This document shows positions 10,993 through 22,369 of a stretch of DNA of 64,000 nucleotides, piece by piece (the stretch's first letter is position 1; every line of letters starts with the position of its first letter). The DNA comes from Coenobita brevimanus (taxonomy: Eukaryota > Arthropoda > Malacostraca > Decapoda > Coenobitidae). The notes below the pieces were generated by a model, which was not told the origin of the DNA, searched no databases, and saw only the letters and a program-made list of their open reading frames with translations. Both the position numbers and the translations under genes were made by a program. Where the stretch lies: assembly GCA_032717465.1 (NCBI GenBank), contig CM064691.1, positions 2,110,315 through 2,174,314 of the forward strand. The letters run 5' to 3'.

Positions 10993-11803
10993 ACCCTTTC
11001 AAGCACTTCACCCTCTAAACTTCCATCCTTACTCATCACAATACCCAAGTACTTAAATGCACTCACACTGCCATTTCCTCCTCATCCAAACTCACTGTAC
11101 GTTCACTGACTTCATTTCTCTCGAAGACCATAACTTTATTCTTCCCTACATTCACCTTTAGATTCTGTTTCTTACACACTCTCCCAAACTCATCCACCAA
11201 GCCTTGCAGCTCCCCTTCATCTTCTCTTAACAACACAGTATCATTGCAAACAACAGTACAGGGAGTTCCAAACACTGCCCTCTCTCATGAGGGCCACTCC
11301 AACATCCACTGCCCTACCTTGTATCTCTTTTATTACCCCTTCCATATACAGACTGAACAACCATAGAGACATTACATATTCCTGTTTCAATCCAACCTCC
11401 AAATGGAAAAATTCACTCAGTTCATTATCCACACGCACTGCAGCCTTAGCACCCTAGTATATAGTCTTCACGGGATTCAACAATTTCCCATCTACTCCAT
11501 ACAGTCTTAATACTTTCCACAATCCTTGTCTATCCACCCTGTCATATGCTTTCTCGAAATCCATGAAGGCCGCATACAACTTCTTTCCCTTGTCTGGAAA
11601 CTTTTCCACTAAAGATCTAAGAATGAAGATCTGATCTACACAAACTCATCCCTTCCCAAAACCTCTCTGTTCTTCTCCAACTAATTCCTCTGTTATTTCC
11701 CTAACTCTGTCAATAAGTATCCTACCATATACATTTCTTATTACACTATGAAGATAAATACCCCTATGATTACCACATACTTTTTTTTCCCCTTTTCCTT
11801 TGT

Positions 11804-14047
11804 CAATCAATCAATCAATCATTTCCTGTGGCACCCTCGGGGATGCATAGGGCCTCGATGAACTCACACCACCACATCCTATCTTGTGCTAACTCCTCAA
11901 GATCTCCCCAACACTCATCTCCAGCTTCCCGTCTCATTGTCCTCACCCACGTCTCTTTTGGCCTTCCTCTACCTCTCCTACCAAGTGCCACCCACCCTGG
12001 TGTACCTCGTACTATTCCCTGTCTCCTATACACATGTCCTAGCCACTTCCATCGTGAGAATCTAACATATTCATCGATCGGCTGCACTCCCATTATTTCT
12101 CTAATTCTACTATTTGGTATCCTTTCCCACCACTTAACTCCTAATATTCTTCTAAGTGCTTTATTTTCAAACACCAAGAATTTATTTTCCATAGTCACTG
12201 TGCTGTACCAAGACTCGTGTCCATAAATTAAGATACTCCTAACCATTACCTTATAAAGTTTGATTTTTGTATGCACAGAGAAATTGTTATTATTCCAAAT
12301 ATTTTTAAGCATTCCCATTGCCTGATTAGCCTTCTTTAACCTTTCCTCGAATTCAAAGTTCAAAGAACCATCCTTGGCTAAATAAGTACCTAAATATTTA
12401 AACCTATCAACTTGCTTTACAACCATACCTCCAATTACACATTCCTGCGCATTTTCCATATTCATATTGATTATTTCAGTTTTTCCACAATTAATAACCA
12501 AACCCACCTTGCGACCTTCACTCACCAAACAGTCCAACACTCTCTGCATCTCTTCTGGCCCATCACAAATCAAAACTATATCATCTGCATAATCTAAATC
12601 CAAAAGTTTCCTGTTCTCTCCCCAAAGTATACCTGCACCGGTTTCTGTTCCAACGCATTTCATAATGTAATCAATGACCAATATAAATAGTAAAGGCGAT
12701 AGAACACCACCTTGAATTACTCCGGACTTGACTTCAAACGAATCACTCAGACTACCATCAACCATCACTTTACAAAATGTGTCCTCATGCACGTTCATAA
12801 TGACCCTCACAAACTCCTCTGGTATTCCATAATGTCTCATGATCTTCCCCATAGTCTCTCTCGAAACACTATCAAAAGCCTTTTCAAAATCAACAAAACA
12901 AAGACTTAACGGTACTCTCATTTCATTAACTTGCTGCATCAAATGCCTAACTATAAAGATCTGATCATTGCAACCACGTCCCTTTCTAAAACCAGCCTGC
13001 TCATCCCTCAGAATACCCTCAACCACCGGCTCCAACCTATTTAACAACACTCTACTGAAAACTTTCAAAGCTATCGGTGACAAAGAGATTCCCCTCCAAT
13101 TACCACATTCACTCAGGTCTCCCTTCTTCGGTACTTTAACAATTACACCATTCTTCCAAACTGATGGTAGTAACCCCGTCACCCATATCTTATTGAATAG
13201 CTTGGTCAAGATCATTATTAATCTATCCCCCTCCACTTTAAACATTTCCGGAAATAAACCATCCTCCCCTGGTGCCTCATTATTCTTTAACTGTTTTACT
13301 GCTTTCTCCACTTCTGCAAGCCTCAACTCTCCTGTTTCTATATTTAAATCTTCCTGAGCAGACGGTATATCCTCTTCTGGTGGTATTGGTCTATTAAGAA
13401 CTGTCTCAAAATGCTCTTTCCATCTATTTTTAATATCTCCATCTTTGGTCAATAAATTTCCTTCCCTGTCTCTAACTGGTATTTCCTTGCGTTTACCTGC
13501 ATTACCACTCAGTTCTCTAATCGATTCATATGCTATTCTTTGACTCTGTCCATCATTTTTGTTTATTAAGATTTCAGTCTCTGCAACCTTTTCATCCACA
13601 CATCTTCTTTTATCTCTCCTAGCTAACCTTCTTACTTCTGAATTCAAACTCCAGTATGCAGCTCTTGCTAATTCAATCTCTTGTTCATCAACGCATTGCA
13701 TCTCACTCCTCAATTTAGCCTCACCTCTCTTTTTTATCATATCCCACGTTTCCTCTGATATCCATTTCTTTCTCCTGAAGCTATGTCTCCTTCCAATCGA
13801 ACATTAAGCAGTCTCATGCAAAACTTTGTTCACATCCTCCCACATCTCATCTACACTTCTCTCCCCCTCTTCCAACGTTTCCAACACCAAAAACCTATTT
13901 CTGCATTCTAATCTGAATTCCTCCTTTTCTTCTCCTTCCCTTCTAAGCTTAACAATATCGTATCTACCAACACCAGATTTTTCCTTCTTCTGATTTTTAA
14001 GTTTAAACCTTATTTTTGCAATGCTGAGTTGATGGTCACTACCAATA
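11804..14047 (-). mobile_element. LINE-D: 5'-truncated RTE element with TTGA-repeat tail
   Basis: Flanked by the 8-bp repeat TCCTTTGT (11796-11803 and 14048-14055), which defines the insertion in LINE-C copy 1 exactly. The 3' end is an ATTG/TTGA microsatellite (11804-11820) that overlaps the stop codon of the RT frame, a typical RTE layout with almost no 3' UTR. The 5' end lies in the endonuclease, whose last residues (GSDHQLSIAKIRF) remain near 14035. Confidence 0.88.
11815..13740 (-). CDS. LINE-D reverse transcriptase, RTE type (641-codon open frame, partial)
   Basis: Open frame encoding most of an RTE-clade reverse transcriptase, the enzyme that copies LINE RNA at a nicked target. Motifs in order: WKEHFETVLNRP near residue 107, PGEDGLFPEMF, the QAGFRKGRG and FVDFEKAFDSV boxes, GVIQGGVLSPLLF, the catalytic LDYADDIVLI near residue 390, FKYLGTYL, RWKWLGHVYRR and a C-terminal GRRGRGRPKETWVRTMRRE. 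The catalytic DD pair is intact. The frame extends upstream into endonuclease remnants but meets a stop near 13804, so the annotated start is only the first methionine after that stop. The endonuclease is truncated, so the copy is not autonomous. Confidence 0.85.
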   Translation of the reverse strand: MIKKRGEAKLRSEMQCVDEQEIELARAAYWSLNSEVRRLARRDKRRCVDEKVAETEILINKNDGQSQRIAYESIRELSGNAGKRKEIPVRDREGNLLTKDGDIKNRWKEHFETVLNRPIPPEEDIPSAQEDLNIETGELRLAEVEKAVKQLKNNEAPGEDGLFPEMFKVEGDRLIMILTKLFNKIWVTGLLPSVWKNGVIVKVPKKGDLSECGNWRGISLSPIALKVFSRVLLNRLEPVVEGILRDEQAGFRKGRGCNDQIFIVRHLMQQVNEMRVPLSLCFVDFEKAFDSVSRETMGKIMRHYGIPEEFVRVIMNVHEDTFCKVMVDGSLSDSFEVKSGVIQGGVLSPLLFILVIDYIMKCVGTETGAGILWGENRKLLDLDYADDIVLICDGPEEMQRVLDCLVSEGRKVGLVINCGKTEIINMNMENAQECVIGGMVVKQVDRFKYLGTYLAKDGSLNFEFEERLKKANQAMGMLKNIWNNNNFSVHTKIKLYKVMVRSILIYGHESWYSTVTMENKFLVFENKALRRILGVKWWERIPNSRIREIMGVQPIDEYVRFSRWKWLGHVYRRQGIVRGTPGWVALGRRGRGRPKETWVRTMRREAGDECWGDLEELAQDRMWWCEFIEALCIPEGATGND

Positions 14048-14749
14048 TCCTTTGTACAGGGGAATTATTATACTTGACTTCCAATCCTCCGGGACTCTAC
14101 CTTCCTCCCAGGCCAAACTGCACATCTTCCACATCTGTTCTACTACTATCCTTCCCTCATGCTTCATCATTTCACCACACACTCCATCAATTCCTGGGGC
14201 TTTCCCCATTTTAACTTTCTTCATTGTTTCCACAACTTCCATCCTACTGATTTCTTCCTCTCTTTTCACATCCCTCTGTTTCCCAGCCAATCCCCAGCCA
14301 CTTACACCCGCATACTTTCATTCTCTATGTTCAACAATACCCTACAGTGTTTCCTCCATCTGCTCACTTTATCTTCCATCTCCACTAGTAATCTGCCACT
14401 TTTATCTTTCATTCCCTAACTAATTCCTTTGGCACCCTGTCCAACTCTCTTTACCTCTTTCCAGAACATTTTCTTCTGTTCCCTCCACTTTACATTCAAA
14501 TTCCTTCCAAATTCCTCATCCACTCTCTTCTTACTCTCTCTTACCAATCTTTTCACCTCTCTCTTCCTCTCTATATATAACTCTCTCATCCGTCTGTCAA
14601 TTTCCTTCACGCCTGTTTTTCATCCACCCACTATATGCTTTCTTCTTTTGTGCCACAGCCTCTCTCACATCTTCATTCCACCATGCTGTTCCTTGCATCC
14701 CCTTTCGTCTTCTCTTCACCCCACACACCACCTCACATGTCAAATTAAT

Positions 14750-15098
14750 GTATGATATCTTGCAATGTAACTATAATAATCTCTTGGAACTGGTAGAGTA
14801 TAAAGCTGCTTTAGGTAGAATATACGGTGTTATTCACCATGGCACGTAGGCCACAAACGGCACTACAAAATAACTTTGCAAAGCAGAGAACACAGAGATA
14901 TCCACTGCTGCAGTAGTTTGTTCATTTCTCAATGCAATAAATATACGTAGTTTAGTTTTCAACTTTCTCTGATGAATTCTGAAATTAATATACTATTCTT
15001 ACCTGAGCATCTTCCAAATTTAAAAACCATCATTTCATTTTTCCCACCTCTTGGTGTAGAGCTTACTTTTTCACAGTACTCTATATGGTTCATGGTAT
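14750..15098. other. Noncoding DNA between LINE-C copy 1 and LINE-A
   Basis: AT-rich sequence with no recognised coding or repeat content. Probably the hAT element's own interior. Confidence 0.4.
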
Positions 15099-18000
15099 TT
15101 TTTTTTTTTTTTTTTTTTTTTAATGCGAGGAAGAAGGAACCAAAGGCCATGAGCCCGCAGTAACAGTTCCCTCCAAGAGAAAAACAAAATACAATATAGA
15201 GCCAAATTCAAGATCCGATCATTTTGAGATACCTGGACACACTGCGTTTGAAAGACTGGAGATCATAGGCAGCAGGAAATACAGACAGAGGGAGACAGCT
15301 CCAGAGTTGACCTGTTGCATAAATGAAAGACTGGGAGTAACGGTTAATTCTTGCATTAGAGAGTTGGACAGAAAAAGGATGAGAGTCTGCTGCCAGACGG
15401 GTGCTACGCGCCCGTCGTAGAGGTGGGGGAATGCAAGCAGACAGTTCAGAGGAGCAGTGACAATTGAAGTAGCGATAGAAAAGAGATAAAGATGCAACAG
15501 TGCGGCGAAGAGACAGAGGTTGAAGGGAGTCAGTAAGAGGAGGAGAGTTAATGAGACGAAAAGCCTTTGACTCCACCCTATTGAGAAGAGCTGTATGAGG
15601 GGAGCCTCCCCACACATGAGAGTTGTACTCCACACAGGGGCGGATAAAACCCCTGTATAGAGTCAACAATTGCGCAGGGGTAAAGAAAGAGCAGAGTCGG
15701 CTTAGCACACCCAATCTCTTGGAAGCAGATTTTACAAGAGATGTAATATGATCTTTCCAAGATAAGTCCTGAGTAAATGAAACCCCAAGCATGTTCAAGG
15801 ATGATGTAGGATTAAGCTGAATATTATTAAACATTAGTGGGTATACCTGTGGAAGATTTTGTCGGGTTGAAAGGTGTAAGAACTGAGTCTTAGATGCATT
15901 AAAGACAACCATATTATTTTTACCCCAGTCAGAGATACGAGCCAAGTCAGACATTAGGTGTGCCATAGCCTCATCCCTTGTTTGTTGAAGTAACTGTTGA
16001 GATGGGCATTGCGGGAACCGAATGGAAAGGTGAAGGGTGGAGTCATCAGCATATGAGTGGATAGGGTTAGATGTACAGCTTAGAAGATCATTGATGAATA
16101 AAAGGAAGAGAGTTGGTGATAGGACAGAGCCCTGAGGAACACCACTGTTGATAGATCTAGGAGAAGAACGATGGCCGTCTATAACAGCGGCTATAGAACG
16201 ACCAGAAAGGAAGCTAGCGATGAAGGCACAGATAGAAGGATAGAAACCGTAGGAGGGCAGTTTGGAAATTAAAGATTTATGCCAGACTCGATCGAAAGCC
16301 TTTGAGATGTCAAGTGCAATGGCAAAGCTTTCGCCAAAGTCCCGAAAGGAGGATGACCAGGAGTCTGAAATGTAGGTGAGAAGATCGCCAGTGGAGCGTC
16401 CCTGACGGAACCCATACTGACTATCGGAAAGAAGGTTGTGATAGGAAAGATGCCTTAAAATTTTTCTATTAAGAATTGACTCGAAAACTTTTGAAATACA
16501 GGACGTTAAAGCAATTGGACGATAGTTGGAGGGTTGGGAGTGGTCACCCTTCTTTGGGACTGGCTGAATGAGAGCAAACTTCCAGCAAGAAGGAAAGGTA
16601 CAAGTTGACAGACAAAGACGAAAGAGTTTGCCTAGGCAGGGTGTAAGCACAGAAGCACAGTTCTTGAGAACAACAGGAGGGACCCCATCAGGCCCATATG
16701 CCTTGTTAGTACTGAGGCCAGTGATGGCAGAAAATACATCAACTGAAGAAATTTTAATGTCAGCCATGAGGAAGTCAGAGGTGGGAAGTGATGGAGGAAC
16801 AGCACCGGAATCGTCTAAGGTAGAATTGGAGGAGAAAGTCTGTGCGAAGAGATCTGCTTTATCAGTAGAAGAAATAGCTACAGAACCATCAGAGTAGAAA
16901 AGAGGAGGGAAGGATGATGAGGTAAAGTTGTTAGAAAGATTTTTGGCAAGATGCCAGAAGGAGCGGGAAGAATTCGAGTTGGAGAGTTGAGAGCATTTAG
17001 TATGGATGAAATTATTTTTAGTAGAGCGAAGAACAGACTTAGCACGATTCCGGGCAGAAACGTAAAGATGATGTGATTCAGGGGTGGGTTGGCTCCGGTA
17101 CCTTTTGTAGGCCCTCTCCTTGTTGCGGACAGCATTAGAACAAGCGTGATTAAACCAAGGCTTTCTTGCATTAGTCAAAGGATATGAGAAAGGAATGTAT
17201 GCTTCCATGCCCGAGAGAATAACCTCCGTAATGCGCAAGGCACACTCAGATGGCTCACGGCCATGGAAGCAATAATCATTCCAGGGAAAATCAAAGAAGT
17301 ACTGCCTGAGGGCCTCCCAGTCTGCGGCTCCAAAATGCCACAGACGACGTTTCTCTGGAGGGTCCACAGGCCGTACCGGAGTGATAGGACAGGTTAAGGT
17401 AATAAGGTTGTGATCGGAGGAGCCCAACGGAGAGAAAAGATTAACAGAGTAAGCAGAAGGATTACCGGTAGTTGTGAGGAAGAGGTCAAGTATGTTGGAG
17501 CTCTCTCCAAGGCGGTCAGGGATACGGGTAGGGTGCTGTACAAGCTGCTCTAGGTCATTAAGGATAGAAAAGATGTAAGCTTGTTCACCAGGTGGATCCG
17601 TGAAAGGAGAGGAGAGCCAAAGGTGGTGGTGAACATTGAAATCTCCAAGAATGGAGATTTCAGAGAAAGGAGAAATGGATAGAATGTGTTCCATCGTAGA
17701 AGTAAGATAGTTGAAGAATTTTTGATAGTCAGTAGAATTAGGGGATAAGTAAACAGCACAGATATATTTAGTCAGAGAATAACAGGAAAGCCGAAGCCAG
17801 AGTGTGGAGAATTCAGAAGAATCAAGTTCAGGAACACAAGAGCAAGATAAGTCGTTGCGTATATATACACAACAGCCACCTTTGGCTTTGAAATGAGTAT
17901 AGAGAAAGTAGGAGGATACAGAAAAGGGTTTGCTGTCAGTTGCCTCAGACAGCTGAGTCTCCGTTAGAAAAAGAAGGTGAGGTTTAGAGGAGGAGAGGTG

Positions 18001-18430
18001 GTGCTCAACAGAGCGAAAGTTAGAGGAAAGGCCGCGAATGTTGCAGAAATGAAGAAGAAGAGAGTCAGACAGTGGTTCCAGGCATCTTGAAGTCGTCACC
18101 GGGAGAGGGGCAGATGGTGGGGGCATTTATGGTCCCCTCCCCTGGGGACTCCGAGGCTTGGTAAAACGACGCCATTTTGGGTAAATTTTGAATAGGAAGT
18201 GTAGTGTGTACTGTGCATGTAGTTTGGTGAAGACAGTTAGAGAAATTTGTACTGGAGAGCATGCTGGCCTACTCTCTGTGTAACTGAGACACTGAAAAAG
18301 TTCAGCAAAGGTGGATGGATGGTCAGGAACTAGTCCTGAGGGCTGATGAAACGGGAGCTCCAGCACTCCCTGTCATCAGCTTTCCATCCACCTCGGGAGT
18401 ACTGCCCTGCTCGACTGGTGCTACAGTAGT
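15099..18430 (-). mobile_element. LINE-A copy 1: jockey-like LINE, apparently complete
   Basis: Minus-strand element with a 300-bp leader (18430-18127), a single long ORF (18126-15208), a short 3' UTR and a poly(A) tail seen as T-run at about 15099-15120. It lies in the hAT element between two LINE-C copies. The ORF has no stop or frameshift over 972 codons, which points to recent activity. No separate ORF1 (gag-like) is found upstream. The leader resembles 10150-10400. Confidence 0.88.
15208..18126 (-). CDS. Jockey-like endonuclease-reverse transcriptase, intact (972 codons)
   Basis: Encodes the enzyme of a non-LTR retrotransposon: an endonuclease that nicks the target and an RT that copies the element's RNA. 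N-terminal endonuclease (about residues 25-245): [40 protein letters not shown] and [13 protein letters not shown] (about 465-750): [67 protein letters not shown] and the catalytic [10 protein letters not shown]. The C-terminal third has [17 protein letters not shown], typical of jockey/CR1-type proteins. The start is the first methionine of the frame near 18126; a little further upstream the frame closes. Length is usual for a jockey-type ORF2. A plus-strand relative at 26935-30516 is broken. Confidence 0.92.
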   Translation of the reverse strand: MPPPSAPLPVTTSRCLEPLSDSLLLHFCNIRGLSSNFRSVEHHLSSSKPHLLFLTETQLSEATDSKPFSVSSYFLYTHFKAKGGCCVYIRNDLSCSCVPELDSSEFSTLWLRLSCYSLTKYICAVYLSPNSTDYQKFFNYLTSTMEHILSISPFSEISILGDFNVHHHLWLSSPFTDPPGEQAYIFSILNDLEQLVQHPTRIPDRLGESSNILDLFLTTTGNPSAYSVNLFSPLGSSDHNLITLTCPITPVRPVDPPEKRRLWHFGAADWEALRQYFFDFPWNDYCFHGREPSECALRITEVILSGMEAYIPFSYPLTNARKPWFNHACSNAVRNKERAYKRYRSQPTPESHHLYVSARNRAKSVLRSTKNNFIHTKCSQLSNSNSSRSFWHLAKNLSNNFTSSSFPPLFYSDGSVAISSTDKADLFAQTFSSNSTLDDSGAVPPSLPTSDFLMADIKISSVDVFSAITGLSTNKAYGPDGVPPVVLKNCASVLTPCLGKLFRLCLSTCTFPSCWKFALIQPVPKKGDHSQPSNYRPIALTSCISKVFESILNRKILRHLSYHNLLSDSQYGFRQGRSTGDLLTYISDSWSSSFRDFGESFAIALDISKAFDRVWHKSLISKLPSYGFYPSICAFIASFLSGRSIAAVIDGHRSSPRSINSGVPQGSVLSPTLFLLFINDLLSCTSNPIHSYADDSTLHLSIRFPQCPSQQLLQQTRDEAMAHLMSDLARISDWGKNNMVVFNASKTQFLHLSTRQNLPQVYPLMFNNIQLNPTSSLNMLGVSFTQDLSWKDHITSLVKSASKRLGVLSRLCSFFTPAQLLTLYRGFIRPCVEYNSHVWGGSPHTALLNRVESKAFRLINSPPLTDSLQPLSLRRTVASLSLFYRYFNCHCSSELSACIPPPLRRARSTRLAADSHPFSVQLSNARINRYSQSFIYATGQLWSCLPLSVFPAAYDLQSFKRSVSRYLKMIGS

Positions 18431-18544
18431 ACGGTAAAAGCTTTCCATTTTAATTCAATTACAAGTTTACAACTTTTCATTCTCAATTTTATATTCATTA
18501 TCTTTTCATTGGGCTATAAGAATGAAGTCAGTTTAAGCTTTCAC

Positions 18545-21500
18545 CAAATACTATCTATCTATCTATCTACTACCAGACGCCTCAATCCCGTTTGGGGTGG
18601 CCACAAACAAATCGCCTCCATGTCGCCCTGTCCCCCGCCATTTCACTGCCCTAATCCCAACTCACACCCCCCTCTCTCATATACCTCTCCACCCCATCCC
18701 TCCATCTCATCCTCGGCCTCCCCCTCCCTCTTCCCCCCTCCACCTCACTCACATACACTCTCTTCGTCAGTCTTTCACCCTCCAACCTCTCCACATGGCC
18801 AAACCACCTCAGTGTGTTCCTCATAACACTTCCTATCACATCCACATCCACACCACAATGCTCCTTTATATCCTCATTCGTCAACCTGTCTCTCCATGTG
18901 ACTCCACAGGCTCCTCTTAAATAACTCATTTCCACTGCTCTCACTCTTGACTTGTGTCCTTCCAACAACGTCCAAGCTTCACTTCCATACGTTAGAGTTG
19001 GTATCACAATACTGTCATGTAGTAACTTTTTCACTTCCATGCTCACTTCCCTGTTTCTTATCACTGCTTTCAAAGAACCAGCAACCTTTCTTCCCTGCTG
19101 TACTCTTTCAAGCACTTCACCCTCCAAACCTCCATCCTTACTCATCACACTACCCAAGTACTTAAATCTACTCACATTTTCCAATTCCTCACCATCCAAC
19201 CTCGCTATACATTCACTGACTTCACCTCTCTCAAAGACCATCACTTTACTCTTCCCTACATTCACCTCTAGATTCCGTTTCTTGCACACTCTCCCAAACT
19301 CATCCACCAAGCCTTGCAGCTCCCCTTCGCCTTCACTCAACAACACAGTATCATCTGCAAACAACAGTACAGGGAGTTTCCAAACACTATCCTCTCTCAC
19401 CAGGGCCACTCCAACATCCACTACCCTACCTTGTACCTCTTTTATTACCCCATCCATGAACAGATTGAACAACCATGGAGACATAACACATCCCTGTTTC
19501 AACCACAAACCTCCAAAAAGAAAAATTCACTTAGTTCACCATCCACACGCACTGCAGCCTTAGCACCATCATACATACTCTTCACAGCATTCAGCAACTT
19601 TCCATCTACTCCATATATTCTTAATACTTTCCACAATCCTTGTCTATCCACCCTGTCATATGCTTTCTCCAAATCCATCAAAGCCGCATACAACTTCTTT
19701 CCTTTCTCTAGAAACTTTTCCACTAAAGATCTAAGAATGAATATCTGATCTACACAACCTTCCTAAAGCCTCCCTGTTCTTTTCCAACTAATTCCTCTGT
19801 TCTTTCTCTAACTCTGTCAATAAGTATCCTACCATACACTTTTCGAATTATACTAAGAAGACAAATGCCCCTATGATTACCACACACTTCTTTTTCCCCT
19901 TTTCCTTTGTACAAGGTAATATTTATACCTGACTTCCAATCCTCTGGGACTCTACCTTCCTCCCAGGCCAATCTGCACATCTTCCACATCCATTCTACTA
20001 CAATCTCTCCCCCATGCTTCAGCATTTCACCACATATTCCATCAATTCCTGGGTCTTTCCCCAATTAAACTCTTCATTGCTTCCATAACTTCTATCCTAC
20101 TGATTTCTTCCTGTCTTCTCACCTCCCTCCTTCTCCCAGCCATTTCCCAGCCACTTATACTCGCATTACTTCCATCCTGTATGTTCAACAATTCCTTAAA
20201 GTGTTCTCTCCATCTGCTCACTTTTTCTCCCTTCTCCACTAGTAATCTACCATTTTAATCTTTCACTCCCCTGTTAACCTCACTTCCACCTTGTCTTACT
20301 CTTTTCACCTCTTTCAAGAACATTTTCTTACAGTCCCTCCACTTTACGCTCAAATTCCTTCCAAATTCCTCATCCACTCTCTTCCTTCTCTTACTAATCT
20401 TTTCACCTCTCTCCTTCTTTCTACATATAACTCTCTCTTCCGCCTCTCAAATTCTTCCACGCCCCTATTTCTCATCCATTCATTGTATGCTTTCTTCTTT
20501 TGTGCCACAGCCTGTCTCACCTCTTCAGTCCACCACGCTGTTCCTTGCACCCCCCTCCGTCTTCTCTTCCTTCCACACACCACATCACATGCTGCACATA
20601 TTTCTTCTGTAAATATCCTGCACACACCTTCCACATCCCCCATCTGCTCCAATTCATATTTGCCCAATCGTTCCTCCACTTCTCTCTTATACTCTGCCTT
20701 TTTCTCATCCCCTTGTAACCTTTCCACTCTCCTTGCAACTACTCCTTCCTCTTGTCTTTCCCTTCTTCTATTCCTCCATCTTACTTGTATCCTAATTCTG
20801 GCCAATACCAAGTAGTGGTCAGAAAGTCCACTCCCCCAACCTCTATAAGCTCTTGCATCCATTACACATCTTCGCATCCTTTCATCCACACTCACATAAT
20901 CAATCATTGCCTTCCTTTCATTCAGTTCACCACCCACCCTTCTCATCACTCGCCATGTATACCTGTGGATCATTTTATGCCTGAAGACGGTATTGGCTAT
21001 CACCAACCCCCTCCCAGCACAAATGTCCACTAACTCACTCCCATTCTCACTTATCGCAGCAGGCACACCCCACTCACCAACTATTCCATCCACCTTCACA
21101 TTCCCAACTTTGCCATTCATATCACCGATCAAAAACACTCTCTCATTCCTTCCAAACTTTTCCATGCTCACTTCCACATTTGTCCAGAACTCTTCTCTCA
21201 CTCTGCTAGCACGATCTGGCATTGGTGCATGCACACACACAATCGCCCACATTTGTATTCCAACTTTCATCTTTACCCACAAAATCCTTGACCCAATTGA
21301 TCCATACTGTTTTATGCTCTTCTTCCATCTTTTACTCACAACTATACATACTCCTTCCTTTGCCCTCTCATTCTCACCTACTCCTGCACATATACCCCAT
21401 CCATACTCCCATTCTCTCAAACTTTCTCCTCACCATTTTGTTTCAGTCATTCCACATACATCCACTTTTGCACCCTCAAGCACCTGGACAATCTCTCTCT

Positions 21501-21735
21501 CTTTCACCTCATCATTCGCTCCTCTTACATTCCACGTAGCCATTACCAAGTCCTTTGTCCGGTCCTGGGTCGTCATCGTTTGGTTAGTCCTTGTCCGAGG
21601 CTTCTTGTTTGTTTTTTTAGTTAGTTGTTTTCCGGGGAGGGGCACTAACCCTCTGCCAACCCTTTTAGTCACCTTTTACGACAAGCAGGGATACTGGGGG
21701 AGTATTCTTGAAAAAAAAAAACCCTACCCCCAGGG
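18545..21735 (-). mobile_element. LINE-C copy 2: near full-length RTE-like element with GATA tail
   Basis: Minus strand. The 5' leader (about 21735-21545) has a C-run palindrome and GAGGGTTAGTGCCCCTCCCC. The endonuclease follows at about 21540-20750 and the RT at about 20250-18650, then a 3' end GGATTGAGGCGTCTGGTAGT with a TAGA repeat tail (18545-18570). This copy defines the family. Its leader and tail both resemble parts of the GATA-tailed SINE. Confidence 0.85.
18651..21540 (-). pseudogene. LINE-C endonuclease-reverse transcriptase, frame-broken
   Basis: Would be a single endonuclease-RT polyprotein of roughly 950 residues. The endonuclease start is MATWNVRGANDEVKEREIVQ at 21540. A 356-codon frame (21420-20350) has VFLIGDMNGKVG, MIDYVSVDERMRR and GSGLSDHYLVLARIRI. 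RT pieces are GKDPGIDGICGEMLKHGGE (20064 on), ALMDLEKAYDRVDRQGLW (about 19690), QGCVMSPWLFNLFMDGV and the catalytic FADDTVLL within the 285-codon frame 19508-18651. The C-terminus has WFGHVERLEG and [15 protein letters not shown]. Frameshifts separate the pieces near 21425, 20300, 20050, 19740 and 19505. Gene order and wording place it near RTE-type elements. Confidence 0.82.
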
Positions 21736-21844
21736 GGTATTATCCAAGTTCATTAGCATATAATGCAATGATATGTACTTTACCATGCACTTTAAATTAC
21801 ACATTCAACTTCATACAGAAATACTGCAAATGCTAGAATATCCA

Positions 21845-21846
<2 letters not shown>

Positions 21847-21932
<86 letters not shown>
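21847..21932. repeat. GT dinucleotide microsatellite (about 43 units)
   Basis: Nearly perfect GT run in the right part of the hAT element. Confidence 0.97.
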
Positions 21933-21935
<3 letters not shown>

Positions 21936-22126
21936 AAGTAATTGGTTTAATAAATCATTAAATGCAGTATATAGGTTTAATGATTTAATGCTCTAAATAT
22001 AGCTTTGCATGTGGCTTCAAAATGCTCACTGGCCACCCCCCCCCCCATGTGGGGAGGTGCAAGTAGGGGGGCCTCCTAAATAGCCTATGCCCCCCCCCCC
22101 CAAGGAAAATTGAAATGACGCCCCTG

Positions 22127-22369
22127 TTCAACAGCTTCAGCTAAGATTTATGAGAAAGAAAAGGGATCTGTATTTCATTTTCTTTTGATCAGGAGAAGGC
22201 CTCTGACAGTCCCTAGAGGGGTGGCAAAGTTGGTTTTGAGAAAGCTTGGGATCACGGAGTGGCTGATTAGAGTGGTTATGGCTATGTATGTGGGTGCTCA
22301 CACCCAGGTGAGAGCTAGGTGAAAGTCTATGGAGATTTGAGTGATGACTTTACCATGAATGTTGGTATG
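22127..22369 (+). mobile_element. LINE-B copy 4, segment 2 (RT palm)
   Basis: Continuation of the LINE-B copy begun at 5388, resuming with the target duplication TTCAACAG after the hAT element. It covers the degenerate KAFDRVP to GVHQG part of the RT and is then cut again by LINE-E at 22370. Many substitutions and stops. Confidence 0.85.

Larger units (their letters stand above)
10385..14750 (-). mobile_element. LINE-C copy 1: GATA-tailed RTE-like LINE, interrupted by LINE-D
   Basis: Minus-strand element with 3' terminus GGCGTCTGGCAATAGACAGG near 10390-10425, then RT C-terminal, palm and N-terminal pieces in short broken frames (10424-10786, 11063-11438, 14039-14290, 14416-14610). Recognisable wording is [10 protein letters not shown] and [18 protein letters not shown] near the end, and GKAPGIDGVCGEMM at the RT start. 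A 2.24-kb LINE-D copy (11804-14047) and a 42-bp insert (10951-10992) split it. The endonuclease is missing or beyond recognition upstream of about 14750. It is a pseudogene. Confidence 0.8.
5813..22126. mobile_element. hAT-superfamily DNA transposon, non-autonomous, filled with nested LINEs
   Basis: Both ends carry the inverted repeat CAGGGGCGTCATTT (left 5813; right complement ending at 22126), followed inward by C/G-rich runs. It is flanked by a perfect 8-bp direct repeat, TTCAACAG (5805-5812 and 22127-22134), and the interrupted LINE-B reads continuously when the insert is removed. An 8-bp duplication and a CAG..CTG terminus are hallmarks of hAT. No hAT transposase is visible. The element's own DNA seems confined to roughly 5813-6590, 14750-15098, 18430-18545 and 21740-22126. 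Later LINE insertions make up the rest. Confidence 0.85.
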
